Translations under genes and position numbers: made by a program
The notes under the pieces: generated by a model
What the model saw: only the letters and a program-made list of their open reading frames with translations
Database searches by the model: none
What the model was told of the DNA's origin: nothing
DNA from: Lichenicola cladoniae
GTDB lineage: Bacteria; Pseudomonadota; Alphaproteobacteria; Acetobacterales; Acetobacteraceae
NCBI RefSeq assembly: GCF_013201075.1
Contig: NZ_CP053708.1
Coordinates: 2,423,501 to 2,487,500, forward strand
Reading direction: 5' to 3'
DNA length: 64,000 nt
Shown: positions 26,387-34,577 of the stretch, piece by piece
Layout: each line of letters opens with the position of its first letter
How positions within the stretch are numbered: the first letter of the stretch is position 1

Positions 26387-26796
26387 TCCGCAACGGGCAT
26401 GAAGAACAAGTCATGGCGGGGAGGCAAGGCCCCTATGTCAACGACAGCCATGCCGGTCGATCTGCAGTAGCGGCCAGGAAAAGGCTACAGGCGCGCCACC
26501 TTGCGAAAGCGTCGTTCCAGATACAGCGAGACGTCCTGCTCGAATGCCAGGCTGCAAACGCTCCGAATGCTACCCCGCCCGACGAAGGGGCCGAACAAGG
26601 TCACAGCCTGGAAGGCATCGGTATAGGCTCCAGTTGGTCTCCATTCCGAATCTCGTCAACAACGCGCTGGTCTGACTCTACCGCCGATCCTCGTGGCCTT
26701 CCTGCTCGCGCATACGCCAGTGAGCAGTCATCGCGTTGGTGCCGTCTCCCGGCTGACCGCGATAAAGCGCGATCAGCCGAATCTCCACCACGAAGA
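26387..26796. other. Gene-free interval, 410 bases
   Basis: Upstream region of the racemase-family gene and downstream of the TonB receptor. Short open frames occur on both strands but none has a ribosome site or recognisable product, and no terminator-like hairpin was found. It probably holds the racemase promoter. Confidence 0.5.
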
Positions 26797-29700
26797 TCAG
26801 AACGTCCCGTGCACGCCGAACTGGAAGTTGCGCTGCACGATGCCGTTTTGTGACCAGGCCGGGTTGTAGAGATAGCCACCGTAGGTTCCGAAATCGTACG
26901 GGGAGCGGAAGCCCAGCACGTTGTAGACGTTGAGGTAGGCAGTCAGTCGCGGGGTGACGTCGTAGCTCAGGGTCAGGTCCACGTCCCAAAATGCCTTCAC
27001 GTGGCACTGTGCGGGAGAGAACGAGTTCCCCGACAGTGCATTGGCGCAATCGCCGCCTGTGCCAGGACCAGTCTGATCCTCCGCGGTCGTGCGATACCCG
27101 CTAATGTAATAGACCGTCGGCGTGACCGAGAGTTTCTTGTAGATGATCGTGTTCGACCAGTTGGCACGCCAGCGCGGCGTGCCGGACGCGGAGACCGCGC
27201 CATACGGCCCGAGCGTCCCGGCGAAATGCTCGGTGCCGCCGCCATCCGGTAGAGTCAGGTTGAGGCTGCGCACATAGGTGGCACGACCTTGGCTGATCCA
27301 CATCACATCATGGAAAATGCCCGGAAGGTGTGTGTGCGACTGCAGCGCCAGGTCGAAACCATCCGTGGTTTCCTTGTTGGCGTTCACGTAGCCGACGTCG
27401 ATCTCCGCAGGACGAAGCAATGCGCCGGGTGCCGCCGCCGTATCCGGAATATCGGGACGAACGCTGATCGGCAGGCCCGTCGCGGGATACGCGGCGTGGT
27501 TGGCGATCCACGCACCTGCGACGTCGGAGACCGAAACCGGGTTCGGCGTGATATAGTTGTTCTTGCGGATATAGTAATATTCTGCGGTCAGGCTAAGCCA
27601 ATTGGTCGGACGGAATACCGGGCCGCCCGTGAAGTTGGTCGAGGTCTCCGGCTTAAGGCTGGGATTGCCGATGCTGCGATTGCCGATCGAGTATGCCTGC
27701 GCGTAGGTGTCGGGTTGCCCGCTCGGCGCCGTATGCTGGGCGAGGAAGGCCGGATCTGTCGGTTGGTAAGTCGTGTAGCCGACCGTAGTGCCGCCCGTCT
27801 CAGCAAAGCTCGGTACGCGAAAGCCCTCCGAGAACGTGCCGCGGAGCCATAGTTTCTCGAACGGCTTGAAGGTCAGGCCGACCTTCGGCGAAAAGTGGCT
27901 GAATCCCTCGGAGTAGTGGTCGAACCGACCAGAACCGTCGATATCCACCATCTTGATGACAGGCAAATCGACTTCGAAGAAGCCGGACTCGACCCAGCGA
28001 TGGCCGACCGCGCTGACAGGATTGATCAGGCCGGTGTACTGGTCCGGGTCGCCGAGCTCGAAGCTGTTCGCGCTCGGATCGTTGAGCGCCTCGTAACGGA
28101 TATTGCTACCGATCGCGAGCTTGGCCGTTCCACCAGGCAGTTGGAACAGGCCTTTGCTCAACGTTGCCTGGAGCGAATACTCCTGGGACGTCGCACGGAT
28201 ATGGTTCCGCGGCGCAATCGAGTTCAGCTCAGCTTGTGAATTCTGCGACGGGTTGACGAAGTTGTAGGAACCGCTGTTGATCGCGTTTTCGATGCCGGCA
28301 ATGGTCGGTACGCCAGTGATCGTCTGGTCAAGAACGCTGTTCATGCCAACGAAATTGGCGTCGTAGTTCCATTCCGAGCCCCACTTCGATGGGACGTAGC
28401 CGCTATAGTCGACCGAACCGCGATAATTTTGCGACAACTCGCGAGTTGTTGGAATCAGATTGCCGAATTGGTAGTCGATCTCCGCTGGCAAACCCTGGGC
28501 GGCGAATGGATTGTTTGGATTAAGCTGTCCGTTGGGCAAAGTGACCGGGAGCGGAGTACTTTGCGTATTGATCGAGCGATCCTGGCTCTGCACGCGAGCG
28601 AAGCTGGGATTAATTCCCTGGGAGACCGACTGCACCTGGCCATAGTTGAACATGGCGACCAGCTGAGATTCGTCCGTGACGTTCGCCGTGAAGTGTGCTG
28701 TCGCGTTGATCCGGCGGAGCGACGGGGCAATCTGCTTGTATTGCTGGCTGTTCTGCTCGCATGTCTGGGTGCGACCGTTGTCTCCAGTCACTGCGGCGCC
28801 AGTCACCACACCGCCGATACCGCTGCCGCCACAACCTGCCTGCGGATTAAGCAGTTGCCACGCCCCCACACCACTCGTCGAGCCATCGCTCGGACGCACG
28901 ACAGGTACGGTGGTCGAGGCGAAGTTATTGATCCCACCATTGCCGTCCGAAACGTTCGTGTTGCCGTTTATTCCTCCAACACTGGTCTCGTCGCCGGTGT
29001 TGTATGGCCGGCCGGCCTGGCGATAGTAGTAGGGATCGTCCTGCTGATACTCGCCGTTGACGTAGAAATTGTAGCCATCGTGGCGGAGGTCGCCATGGCC
29101 ATAGGTGAGATAGAGACGCTGGTGGCCGGAATCTCCGTTCTGTGCAACACCGCCCTCGGCAAGACCTTCCCACCCCTTGATCTCCTTGCGCGTGATCAGG
29201 TTGACCACGCCCGCCACGGCGTCGGCGCCGTAGGTCGCGGAACCGCCATCTTCCTGGACGTCGACATTCTGCATGATCGACATCGGGATCCAGTTGGTAT
29301 CGACGAAATTGCGTTCGCCATCGTCGGCCAGTGGGTAGTAGGAGAGCCGCTGCCCATCCATCAGGACCAGCGTCGAGTCGGTGCTCAGGCCACGAAGCGA
29401 TGGCGCAGACGCGCCCGCCGCGAAACCGCCGCCGGCGGACCAGGCGTTCGTCAGGGTGCCGGCGCCATTGGACGACAGCGTCTGCAGCGCGTCGCTGACC
29501 GACTTGATGCCTCGACGCTGCAGATCCTGCCTTGTCAGATGCGTGATCGGCGTCGCACTGGTCAGGTTCGGGTCACGAAATAGCGTACCGGTGACGACCA
29601 CGCTCTCGGTGTTGTTCTGCGCAACAGGTGCCGACGCGGGAAGGATGCCAGGCGCAGTCACTGCGGCGGCACCGCCACCGGCAGCTATGGGTGCTGCGGG

Positions 29701-29892
29701 TGGGGTTGCCGCGACTGCTGCGTGACGCGCAACGTGAGCATGCTTTGTCGTGATGCAGGTGCCTTTGTGGTTGTGTACCTTTCCAACCGGGCATGGAGCC
29801 GCATGGGCTCCGCCGATCGATAATATCAGGTAGCCTGCCAACGTGGTCGAGGAGACCAGATACCTTCGGGACATGGAAACGCGGCGCATCAT
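26797..29892 (-). CDS. TonB-dependent outer membrane receptor
   Basis: 1031 aa. A signal peptide ends near AHA-AP at residue 31. The plug domain begins around residue 93 (ESVVVTGTLF, ITHLTRQDLQRRGIKSVSDAL, APSLRGLSTDSTLVLMDGQR) and contains GGSATYGADAVAGVVNLITR. The long barrel ends in NFQFGVHGTF with terminal Phe, as needed for outer membrane assembly. Between signal peptide and plug is an odd Cys/His-rich stretch (Cys34, His40, His42, Cys46, His51, His53, His57) and an Ala/Pro-rich linker. Such receptors import siderophores, cobalamin or glycans using TonB energy; the closeness to sugar genes hints at a glycan. Start 29892 follows GAGGAGGAG. Confidence 0.92.
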   Translation of the reverse strand: MMRRVSMSRRYLVSSTTLAGYLILSIGGAHAAPCPVGKVHNHKGTCITTKHAHVARHAAVAATPPAAPIAAGGGAAAVTAPGILPASAPVAQNNTESVVVTGTLFRDPNLTSATPITHLTRQDLQRRGIKSVSDALQTLSSNGAGTLTNAWSAGGGFAAGASAPSLRGLSTDSTLVLMDGQRLSYYPLADDGERNFVDTNWIPMSIMQNVDVQEDGGSATYGADAVAGVVNLITRKEIKGWEGLAEGGVAQNGDSGHQRLYLTYGHGDLRHDGYNFYVNGEYQQDDPYYYRQAGRPYNTGDETSVGGINGNTNVSDGNGGINNFASTTVPVVRPSDGSTSGVGAWQLLNPQAGCGGSGIGGVVTGAAVTGDNGRTQTCEQNSQQYKQIAPSLRRINATAHFTANVTDESQLVAMFNYGQVQSVSQGINPSFARVQSQDRSINTQSTPLPVTLPNGQLNPNNPFAAQGLPAEIDYQFGNLIPTTRELSQNYRGSVDYSGYVPSKWGSEWNYDANFVGMNSVLDQTITGVPTIAGIENAINSGSYNFVNPSQNSQAELNSIAPRNHIRATSQEYSLQATLSKGLFQLPGGTAKLAIGSNIRYEALNDPSANSFELGDPDQYTGLINPVSAVGHRWVESGFFEVDLPVIKMVDIDGSGRFDHYSEGFSHFSPKVGLTFKPFEKLWLRGTFSEGFRVPSFAETGGTTVGYTTYQPTDPAFLAQHTAPSGQPDTYAQAYSIGNRSIGNPSLKPETSTNFTGGPVFRPTNWLSLTAEYYYIRKNNYITPNPVSVSDVAGAWIANHAAYPATGLPISVRPDIPDTAAAPGALLRPAEIDVGYVNANKETTDGFDLALQSHTHLPGIFHDVMWISQGRATYVRSLNLTLPDGGGTEHFAGTLGPYGAVSASGTPRWRANWSNTIIYKKLSVTPTVYYISGYRTTAEDQTGPGTGGDCANALSGNSFSPAQCHVKAFWDVDLTLSYDVTPRLTAYLNVYNVLGFRSPYDFGTYGGYLYNPAWSQNGIVQRNFQFGVHGTF

Positions 29893-30545
29893 GTTCTGAA
29901 CTCCTCCTCGCAGCGCGACGACGGGGCGACGACGATGCCAACCATCCACTTAAAGAAAACGTAACGCCACGGTCATAACGTCGCAATGATCCACGGGCTT
30001 TTCTAAGTCGTTCCCTCACTGCGTTGCCGTTTTGCAACAGAGGCTGGATTGCCGGCACTGCAGTTGCAGCCTCCTCGAGTTTTCAACTATTCGTAACTAC
30101 GTGTCTGGACATGATGAATATCAGCCTGGGGTCGATGACGCGCCGCCGCCATGGGAGCCGGATTTACGTGAGTTCCGAGCACTGCACACGATCTTTGCTC
30201 ACGGAGAAGTGGGTGACGAATACGGCATGTCAGATCCTCGTTGCCCATGGACGCGGCGTTCGCCGAGGCGATCAAAGCTTCGGATGCAGGCGGCAACGGC
30301 ACGAAGGCTCACACAATTCCAGATTGAGAAGATCGCCTCGTTTTGGCGAGGAAGGCCAACCCGGTCGCCATGACGCCGACCAACAGTTGACAAAGCCAGG
30401 ACGGGAGCCCGTCCGCATGGTCGGCCCGCCAATTGGATTAGGGTGGAAACTCTCGGCGGTTGCAATTTCCGCGGTGGCTCGAGCAGGCCGCAGGAAATTG
30501 AAGAGCGTTTATCTGCTCCCACACGCATAGCAATCACCGGCGCCA
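29893..30545. other. Gene-free interval, 650 bases
   Basis: Region upstream of the TonB receptor and downstream of the MFS gene. It contains the receptor's presumed promoter and an inverted repeat. Open frames up to 168 codons occur on the plus strand (30024-30530) but the product is rich in Arg/Ser with no recognisable domain. Base composition is slightly less GC-rich than the flanking genes up to about 30200. Confidence 0.5.
30023..30038. promoter_or_regulatory. Inverted repeat GTTGC-N6-GCAAC upstream of TonB receptor
   Basis: A perfect five-base inverted repeat with six-base spacer, about 130 bases before the receptor start, resembles the half-site layout of a dimeric repressor operator. 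No regulator gene lies beside it, and the repeat is short enough to be chance. Confidence 0.25.
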
Positions 30546-31778
30546 TCAGGTGACGCGTGATGCGCTCACTGCGAGCAGCAACGCCGTCAACAGCCCTGCT
30601 CCAAGCAGCACCGCCGCGAACCCCGCCACCCCGTTCCACCCACCGACGCTCCAGACCCAGCCGCCCGCCGATCCCATGAAGCTCGAGCCCAGGTAGTACG
30701 CGAGCAGATACAGCGACGCCGCATGACCCTTGTCGACAGCAGCGCGATGGCCGACCCAGCCGCTGGCGATCGAGTGCGAGACAAAGAACCCGATCGTGAT
30801 CAGGGCGAGCCCGCACAAGGTCGCCCCGAGCAAGCCGGACACCGTGAGCGCCAGACCGGCCAGTCCCATGACCGGCCCGGCGATCAGCACGGGCCCACGT
30901 CCGAACCGAGCCGAGAGCCGGCCCGCCAAAGGCGAGGCAACGATACCGAACAAATAGACCATGAACACCGCGCCGGACTCGCCCTGGGTCAGCGAGAATG
31001 GCGGCTGCAGCAGTCGGAAGCCGAGATAATTATAGACCGTGACGAACGCGCTCATCGCCAGGAAGCCGGTCAGGAACAGGCCGCCCATGCCCGGGTCGCG
31101 CAGATGCAGCCCCCACGCACGCAGATTGCCATGCAGCGTCGACGCAGTGGCTGCACCAGGCCGTTGTGGCGTCGAGCGCACGGCGGGTAGCAGCACCAGG
31201 AACAACACCCCTGCGAGCAGGCAAGACATTCCCGCCGCCAGCATGCCGGATCGCCAGCCGACATGCTCGGTGACGAAAGCTGTCCCGACCCGCCCGGCCA
31301 TGCCGCCGAACGCCGTGCCGCCGACATACAGTCCCATCGTGGCACCCAGGTCGGAGGGATGGATCTCGTCGGCCAGGTGAGCCATCGCCACGGCCGGCAC
31401 GCCGCCGAGCAGCAGCCCCTCGACCGCCCGCAGGACCAGCAGCGTGTGCCAGCCGGGCGCGAACGTCACCGCGATGTTGCACAATGCCGCCAGGATCATC
31501 GACGCACCCATGATCCGCTTCCGTCCCAGCCACGTCGCCAGCGGCGTAGTGCACAGGATCGAGATTGCGAGGAAGCCGGTGCTCAGCGACAGGGCCAGCG
31601 ACGCGCCGGCCGGGCTGACGTGGAAATCGTTCCCGAACACGGTCAGCAGCGGCTGCACGCAATAGAGCAGCGAGAACGTCGCGAACCCTGCCAGGAAGAG
31701 TGCAATGCGCAGCCGCCGGTAGTCAGGGGTTCCGCGCGTTATCTTGTCAGTGCCGTCCCGGGTGGATGAATCCGCCAT
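30546..31778 (-). CDS. MFS transporter, YnfM-like
   Basis: 410 aa with twelve predicted membrane helices. It begins RIALFLAGFATFSLLYCVQPLL and has the cytoplasmic loop 2-3 motif TPLATWLGRKRIMG, the MFS signature between helices 2 and 3, and a related ARFGRGPVLIAG in the second half. The CVQPLL-F start and overall layout match YnfM/AraJ-like drug or arabinose efflux permeases. Substrate unknown. It diverges from the DUF488 gene with 160 bases between. Confidence 0.88.
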   Translation of the reverse strand: MADSSTRDGTDKITRGTPDYRRLRIALFLAGFATFSLLYCVQPLLTVFGNDFHVSPAGASLALSLSTGFLAISILCTTPLATWLGRKRIMGASMILAALCNIAVTFAPGWHTLLVLRAVEGLLLGGVPAVAMAHLADEIHPSDLGATMGLYVGGTAFGGMAGRVGTAFVTEHVGWRSGMLAAGMSCLLAGVLFLVLLPAVRSTPQRPGAATASTLHGNLRAWGLHLRDPGMGGLFLTGFLAMSAFVTVYNYLGFRLLQPPFSLTQGESGAVFMVYLFGIVASPLAGRLSARFGRGPVLIAGPVMGLAGLALTVSGLLGATLCGLALITIGFFVSHSIASGWVGHRAAVDKGHAASLYLLAYYLGSSFMGSAGGWVWSVGGWNGVAGFAAVLLGAGLLTALLLAVSASRVT

Positions 31779-31938
31779 GCCTCTGCAATGGCAGCAAGCA
31801 CCGGCGGAGCCAATGGACCGGCACGTATGCGCGCCGGTGAAACCCCGAAACCATACGCCTTGTACGGACCTTACGTCAGGCGATACCGATCCTGCCGTTC
31901 ATCGCCCGCCCTGCCATTCCAACCGATTGGGGATCGCC

Positions 31939-32454
31939 ATGACCGACCTGCCAGCACACCCGACTCCCCTCCTGACCATCGGATACGAGAGCGCCCGCTT
32001 CGAACAGGTCCGCGACGCACTGACCGGAGCCGGCACCCGCCTGCTGGTCGACGTCCGCGCCATCGCCTCGTCGCGCCGGGCCGGCTTCTCGAAACGTATC
32101 CTGGCCGGGGGCCTGGCCGAGGCCGGGATCGAGTATGTCCATCTGCAGCCGCTGGGAACGCCCAAGGATGGCCGCGACGCCGTGCGACGCGGCGATGTCG
32201 GCACCATGGTACGCATCTTCCAGGCCCACATGGAGGGCGACCGCTCGCAGGCGGCACTGCAGGAGGCACGGGCCCTGGCGACCGAGCGCCGGGCCTGCCT
32301 GCTCTGCTTCGAACGCGACCACACCCATTGCCATCGCAGCCTGGTGGCCGACATGATCGTCGGCCAGACCGGACAACCGGTCCATCACCTGCTCGCCTCG
32401 ATCGACACCCCCGAGCCGGTTCGAACCAAGCGCATCCGAAAGACCCTGACATGA
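31939..32454 (+). CDS. DUF488 family protein
   Basis: 171 aa. The DUF488 pattern is clear: LLTIGYESARFEQVRDAL at the N-terminus, LVDVRAIASSRRAGFSKRIL in the middle, and the C-terminal LLCFERDHTHCHRSLVAD with conserved Cys and His residues. Members are small, widespread and of unproven function. ATG at 31939 was chosen as the family start; the open frame before it has no support. Its stop overlaps the next start as ATGA, so it is coupled to oligopeptidase B. Confidence 0.88.
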   Translation: MTDLPAHPTPLLTIGYESARFEQVRDALTGAGTRLLVDVRAIASSRRAGFSKRILAGGLAEAGIEYVHLQPLGTPKDGRDAVRRGDVGTMVRIFQAHMEGDRSQAALQEARALATERRACLLCFERDHTHCHRSLVADMIVGQTGQPVHHLLASIDTPEPVRTKRIRKTLT

Positions 32455-34577
32455 CCGACCAGCCGACCCCGCCCGTTGCGCGCAAAGAACCACGATCGAT
32501 CGACCAGCTCGGCCGCGTGCGGGTCGACCCTTATGCCTGGATGAAGGACGAGAACTGGCAGGCGGTGCTGCGCGATCCGTCGGCGCTGCGGGGCGATATC
32601 GCCACCCATCTCCGCCAGGAGAACCTCTATGCCGAGACGCTGCTGGCCCCCACGAAACCCCTGCAGGCAACCATCCTGGAGGAAATGAAGGGCCGGCTGA
32701 AGCAGGATGAGACGTCGCTGGCGGTGCCGGACGGCGCCTGGTCCTACTACGCCCGCTACGAACCCGGTGCGCAGCACGCGATCCGTGCCCGACGGCCACG
32801 CGACGCCGAAACCGGTCCAGCCTCACACGAGGAAATCCTGCTCGACGTGCAGGCCCTGTCGCTCGGCCACGACTATTATGTCGTGGCTGCCGCCCATCAT
32901 TCTCCCGATCACCGGCTCTATGCCTACGCCGAGGATGCACAGGGCTCGGAAGTCTACCGCATCCAGGTCAAGGACCTGTCGACCGGCGAGACCCTGACCG
33001 GTCCGGTCGAGAGCTCGACCGGCGATTTCACCTTCTCGCCCGATAGCGCCTGGCTGTTCTGGACCTATCGCGACGAGCATGGCCGTCCGACCCGCATCTA
33101 TCGCCGTCCGTCCCGCGGCGGCGAGGATGTGCTGGTCTACGAGGAGACCGATCCGGGCTTCTTCATCGGCGTACAAGTGAGCGAGTCGCGCGCCTGGATC
33201 ATGATCACCTGCGGCGACCAGGAAACCACCGAAACGCTGCTGATCCCCGGCGACGACCCGACCGCCACCCCACGGGTCGCTGCACCGCGCCGCAAAGGCG
33301 AACGCTATAGCCTCACCCACTGGCACGACCGCTTCATCGTCCATACCAATGCCGGCGACGCGATCGACTTCAAGCTCATGCAGACACCGGTGAATGATCC
33401 TGGCCGCGAGGCATGGCGTGACTGGGTTCCGCAACGGCCCGGTCACTTCATCATCGGCGCCAGTGCGTTCGCCGGGCACCTAGCCTGGATCGAGCGCAGG
33501 GACGTCAACAACCGCATCCTGATCGTGCCGATCACGCACGCGTCCGACCCCGACATCCGGTCCGTGGCCACCGAGATCAAGGTCGACGAGGATGCCTACC
33601 TGCTGGCGCTGGACGGCTCCTACGAGTTCGATACCAAGACGCTGCGCACCAGCTACCAGTCGCCGACCACTCCGCGCCACTGGTACGATAACGACATGGA
33701 AACCGGCACGCGCACGCTTCGCAAGGTGCAGGAAATTCCCTCCGGCCATGACAGCCAGCTCTATGTCACCAGGCGTCTGCAGGCGATCGCTCCGGACGGC
33801 GCCAGCGTGCCGATCACCGTGCTGATGCGGCGCGACACCCCGGTCGACGGCACCGCCCCGCTGCTGCTCTACGGCTACGGCTCGTACGGCCATGCGATCG
33901 AGGCCGGGTTCTCCACCCGCACCCTGAGCCTAGTCGACCGTGGCTGGATCTACGCCATCGCCCATGTGCGCGGCGGGTCCGAGAAAGGCTGGGGCTGGTT
34001 CCTGGACGGACGCGGCCGGACCAAGCCGAACAGCTTCACCGATTTCGTCGCGGTCGCGCGCCACCTCGCCGCCGAGGGCTACGGGTCGGAAGGCGGCATC
34101 GTCGCGCACGGCGCCTCCGCCGGCGGCTTGCTGATGGGCGCGGTCGCCAACCTGGCGCCGGAGTTGTTCGCCGGGATCGTCGCCCAGGTCCCGTTCGTCG
34201 ACATGCTGAACACGATGTCCGACACCAGCCTGCCTCTGACCCCGCCCGAATGGCCGGAATGGGGCAACCCGATCGAGGACGAGGCTGCATACGACCTGAT
34301 CGCCAGCTACTCGCCATACGACAATCTCCATGCCGTCGCCTACCCGACGATCCTGGCGATGGGCGGCCTGTCCGACCCGCGCGTGACCTACTGGGAGCCG
34401 GCCAAGTGGGCCGCCGCCCTGCGCGACGCCAGCACCGGCACCAACCCGATCCTGTGCCGTATCAACATGGAATCCGGCCATGGCGGTGCCTCCGGCCGCT
34501 TCGACAGCCTCAAGGAAGCGGCCCTGGTCCAGGCGTTCGCGATCTGGGCCTGGGAGCGGCGCGGCGCATCTACCTGA
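32451..34577 (+). CDS. ptrB: Oligopeptidase B (S9 family prolyl-oligopeptidase fold)
   Basis: 708 aa, the usual length. The N-terminal beta-propeller begins after RVRVDPYAWMKDENW, and the catalytic alpha/beta-hydrolase domain starts near residue 430. The triad is Ser556 in HGASAGGLLMG, Asp642 in LSDPRVTYWEP and His677 in ESGHGGASGRF; YGYGSYGH is the oxyanion region. The enzyme cleaves peptides after Arg or Lys in the cytoplasm. ATG at 32451 overlaps the DUF488 stop. Its 3' end overlaps the convergent AsmA gene by 8 bases. The start MTDQPTPP is the only sensible one. Confidence 0.93.
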   Translation: MTDQPTPPVARKEPRSIDQLGRVRVDPYAWMKDENWQAVLRDPSALRGDIATHLRQENLYAETLLAPTKPLQATILEEMKGRLKQDETSLAVPDGAWSYYARYEPGAQHAIRARRPRDAETGPASHEEILLDVQALSLGHDYYVVAAAHHSPDHRLYAYAEDAQGSEVYRIQVKDLSTGETLTGPVESSTGDFTFSPDSAWLFWTYRDEHGRPTRIYRRPSRGGEDVLVYEETDPGFFIGVQVSESRAWIMITCGDQETTETLLIPGDDPTATPRVAAPRRKGERYSLTHWHDRFIVHTNAGDAIDFKLMQTPVNDPGREAWRDWVPQRPGHFIIGASAFAGHLAWIERRDVNNRILIVPITHASDPDIRSVATEIKVDEDAYLLALDGSYEFDTKTLRTSYQSPTTPRHWYDNDMETGTRTLRKVQEIPSGHDSQLYVTRRLQAIAPDGASVPITVLMRRDTPVDGTAPLLLYGYGSYGHAIEAGFSTRTLSLVDRGWIYAIAHVRGGSEKGWGWFLDGRGRTKPNSFTDFVAVARHLAAEGYGSEGGIVAHGASAGGLLMGAVANLAPELFAGIVAQVPFVDMLNTMSDTSLPLTPPEWPEWGNPIEDEAAYDLIASYSPYDNLHAVAYPTILAMGGLSDPRVTYWEPAKWAAALRDASTGTNPILCRINMESGHGGASGRFDSLKEAALVQAFAIWAWERRGAST

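Noticed and set aside
28455-29583. Open frames up to 384 codons opposite the TonB receptor
   Set aside because: Receptor coding is clear through the whole region; the opposite frames show no family or ribosome site.
32409-32418. GGTTCGAACC resembling a tRNA T-loop
   Set aside because: Lies inside the DUF488 coding sequence and no cloverleaf can be drawn around it.
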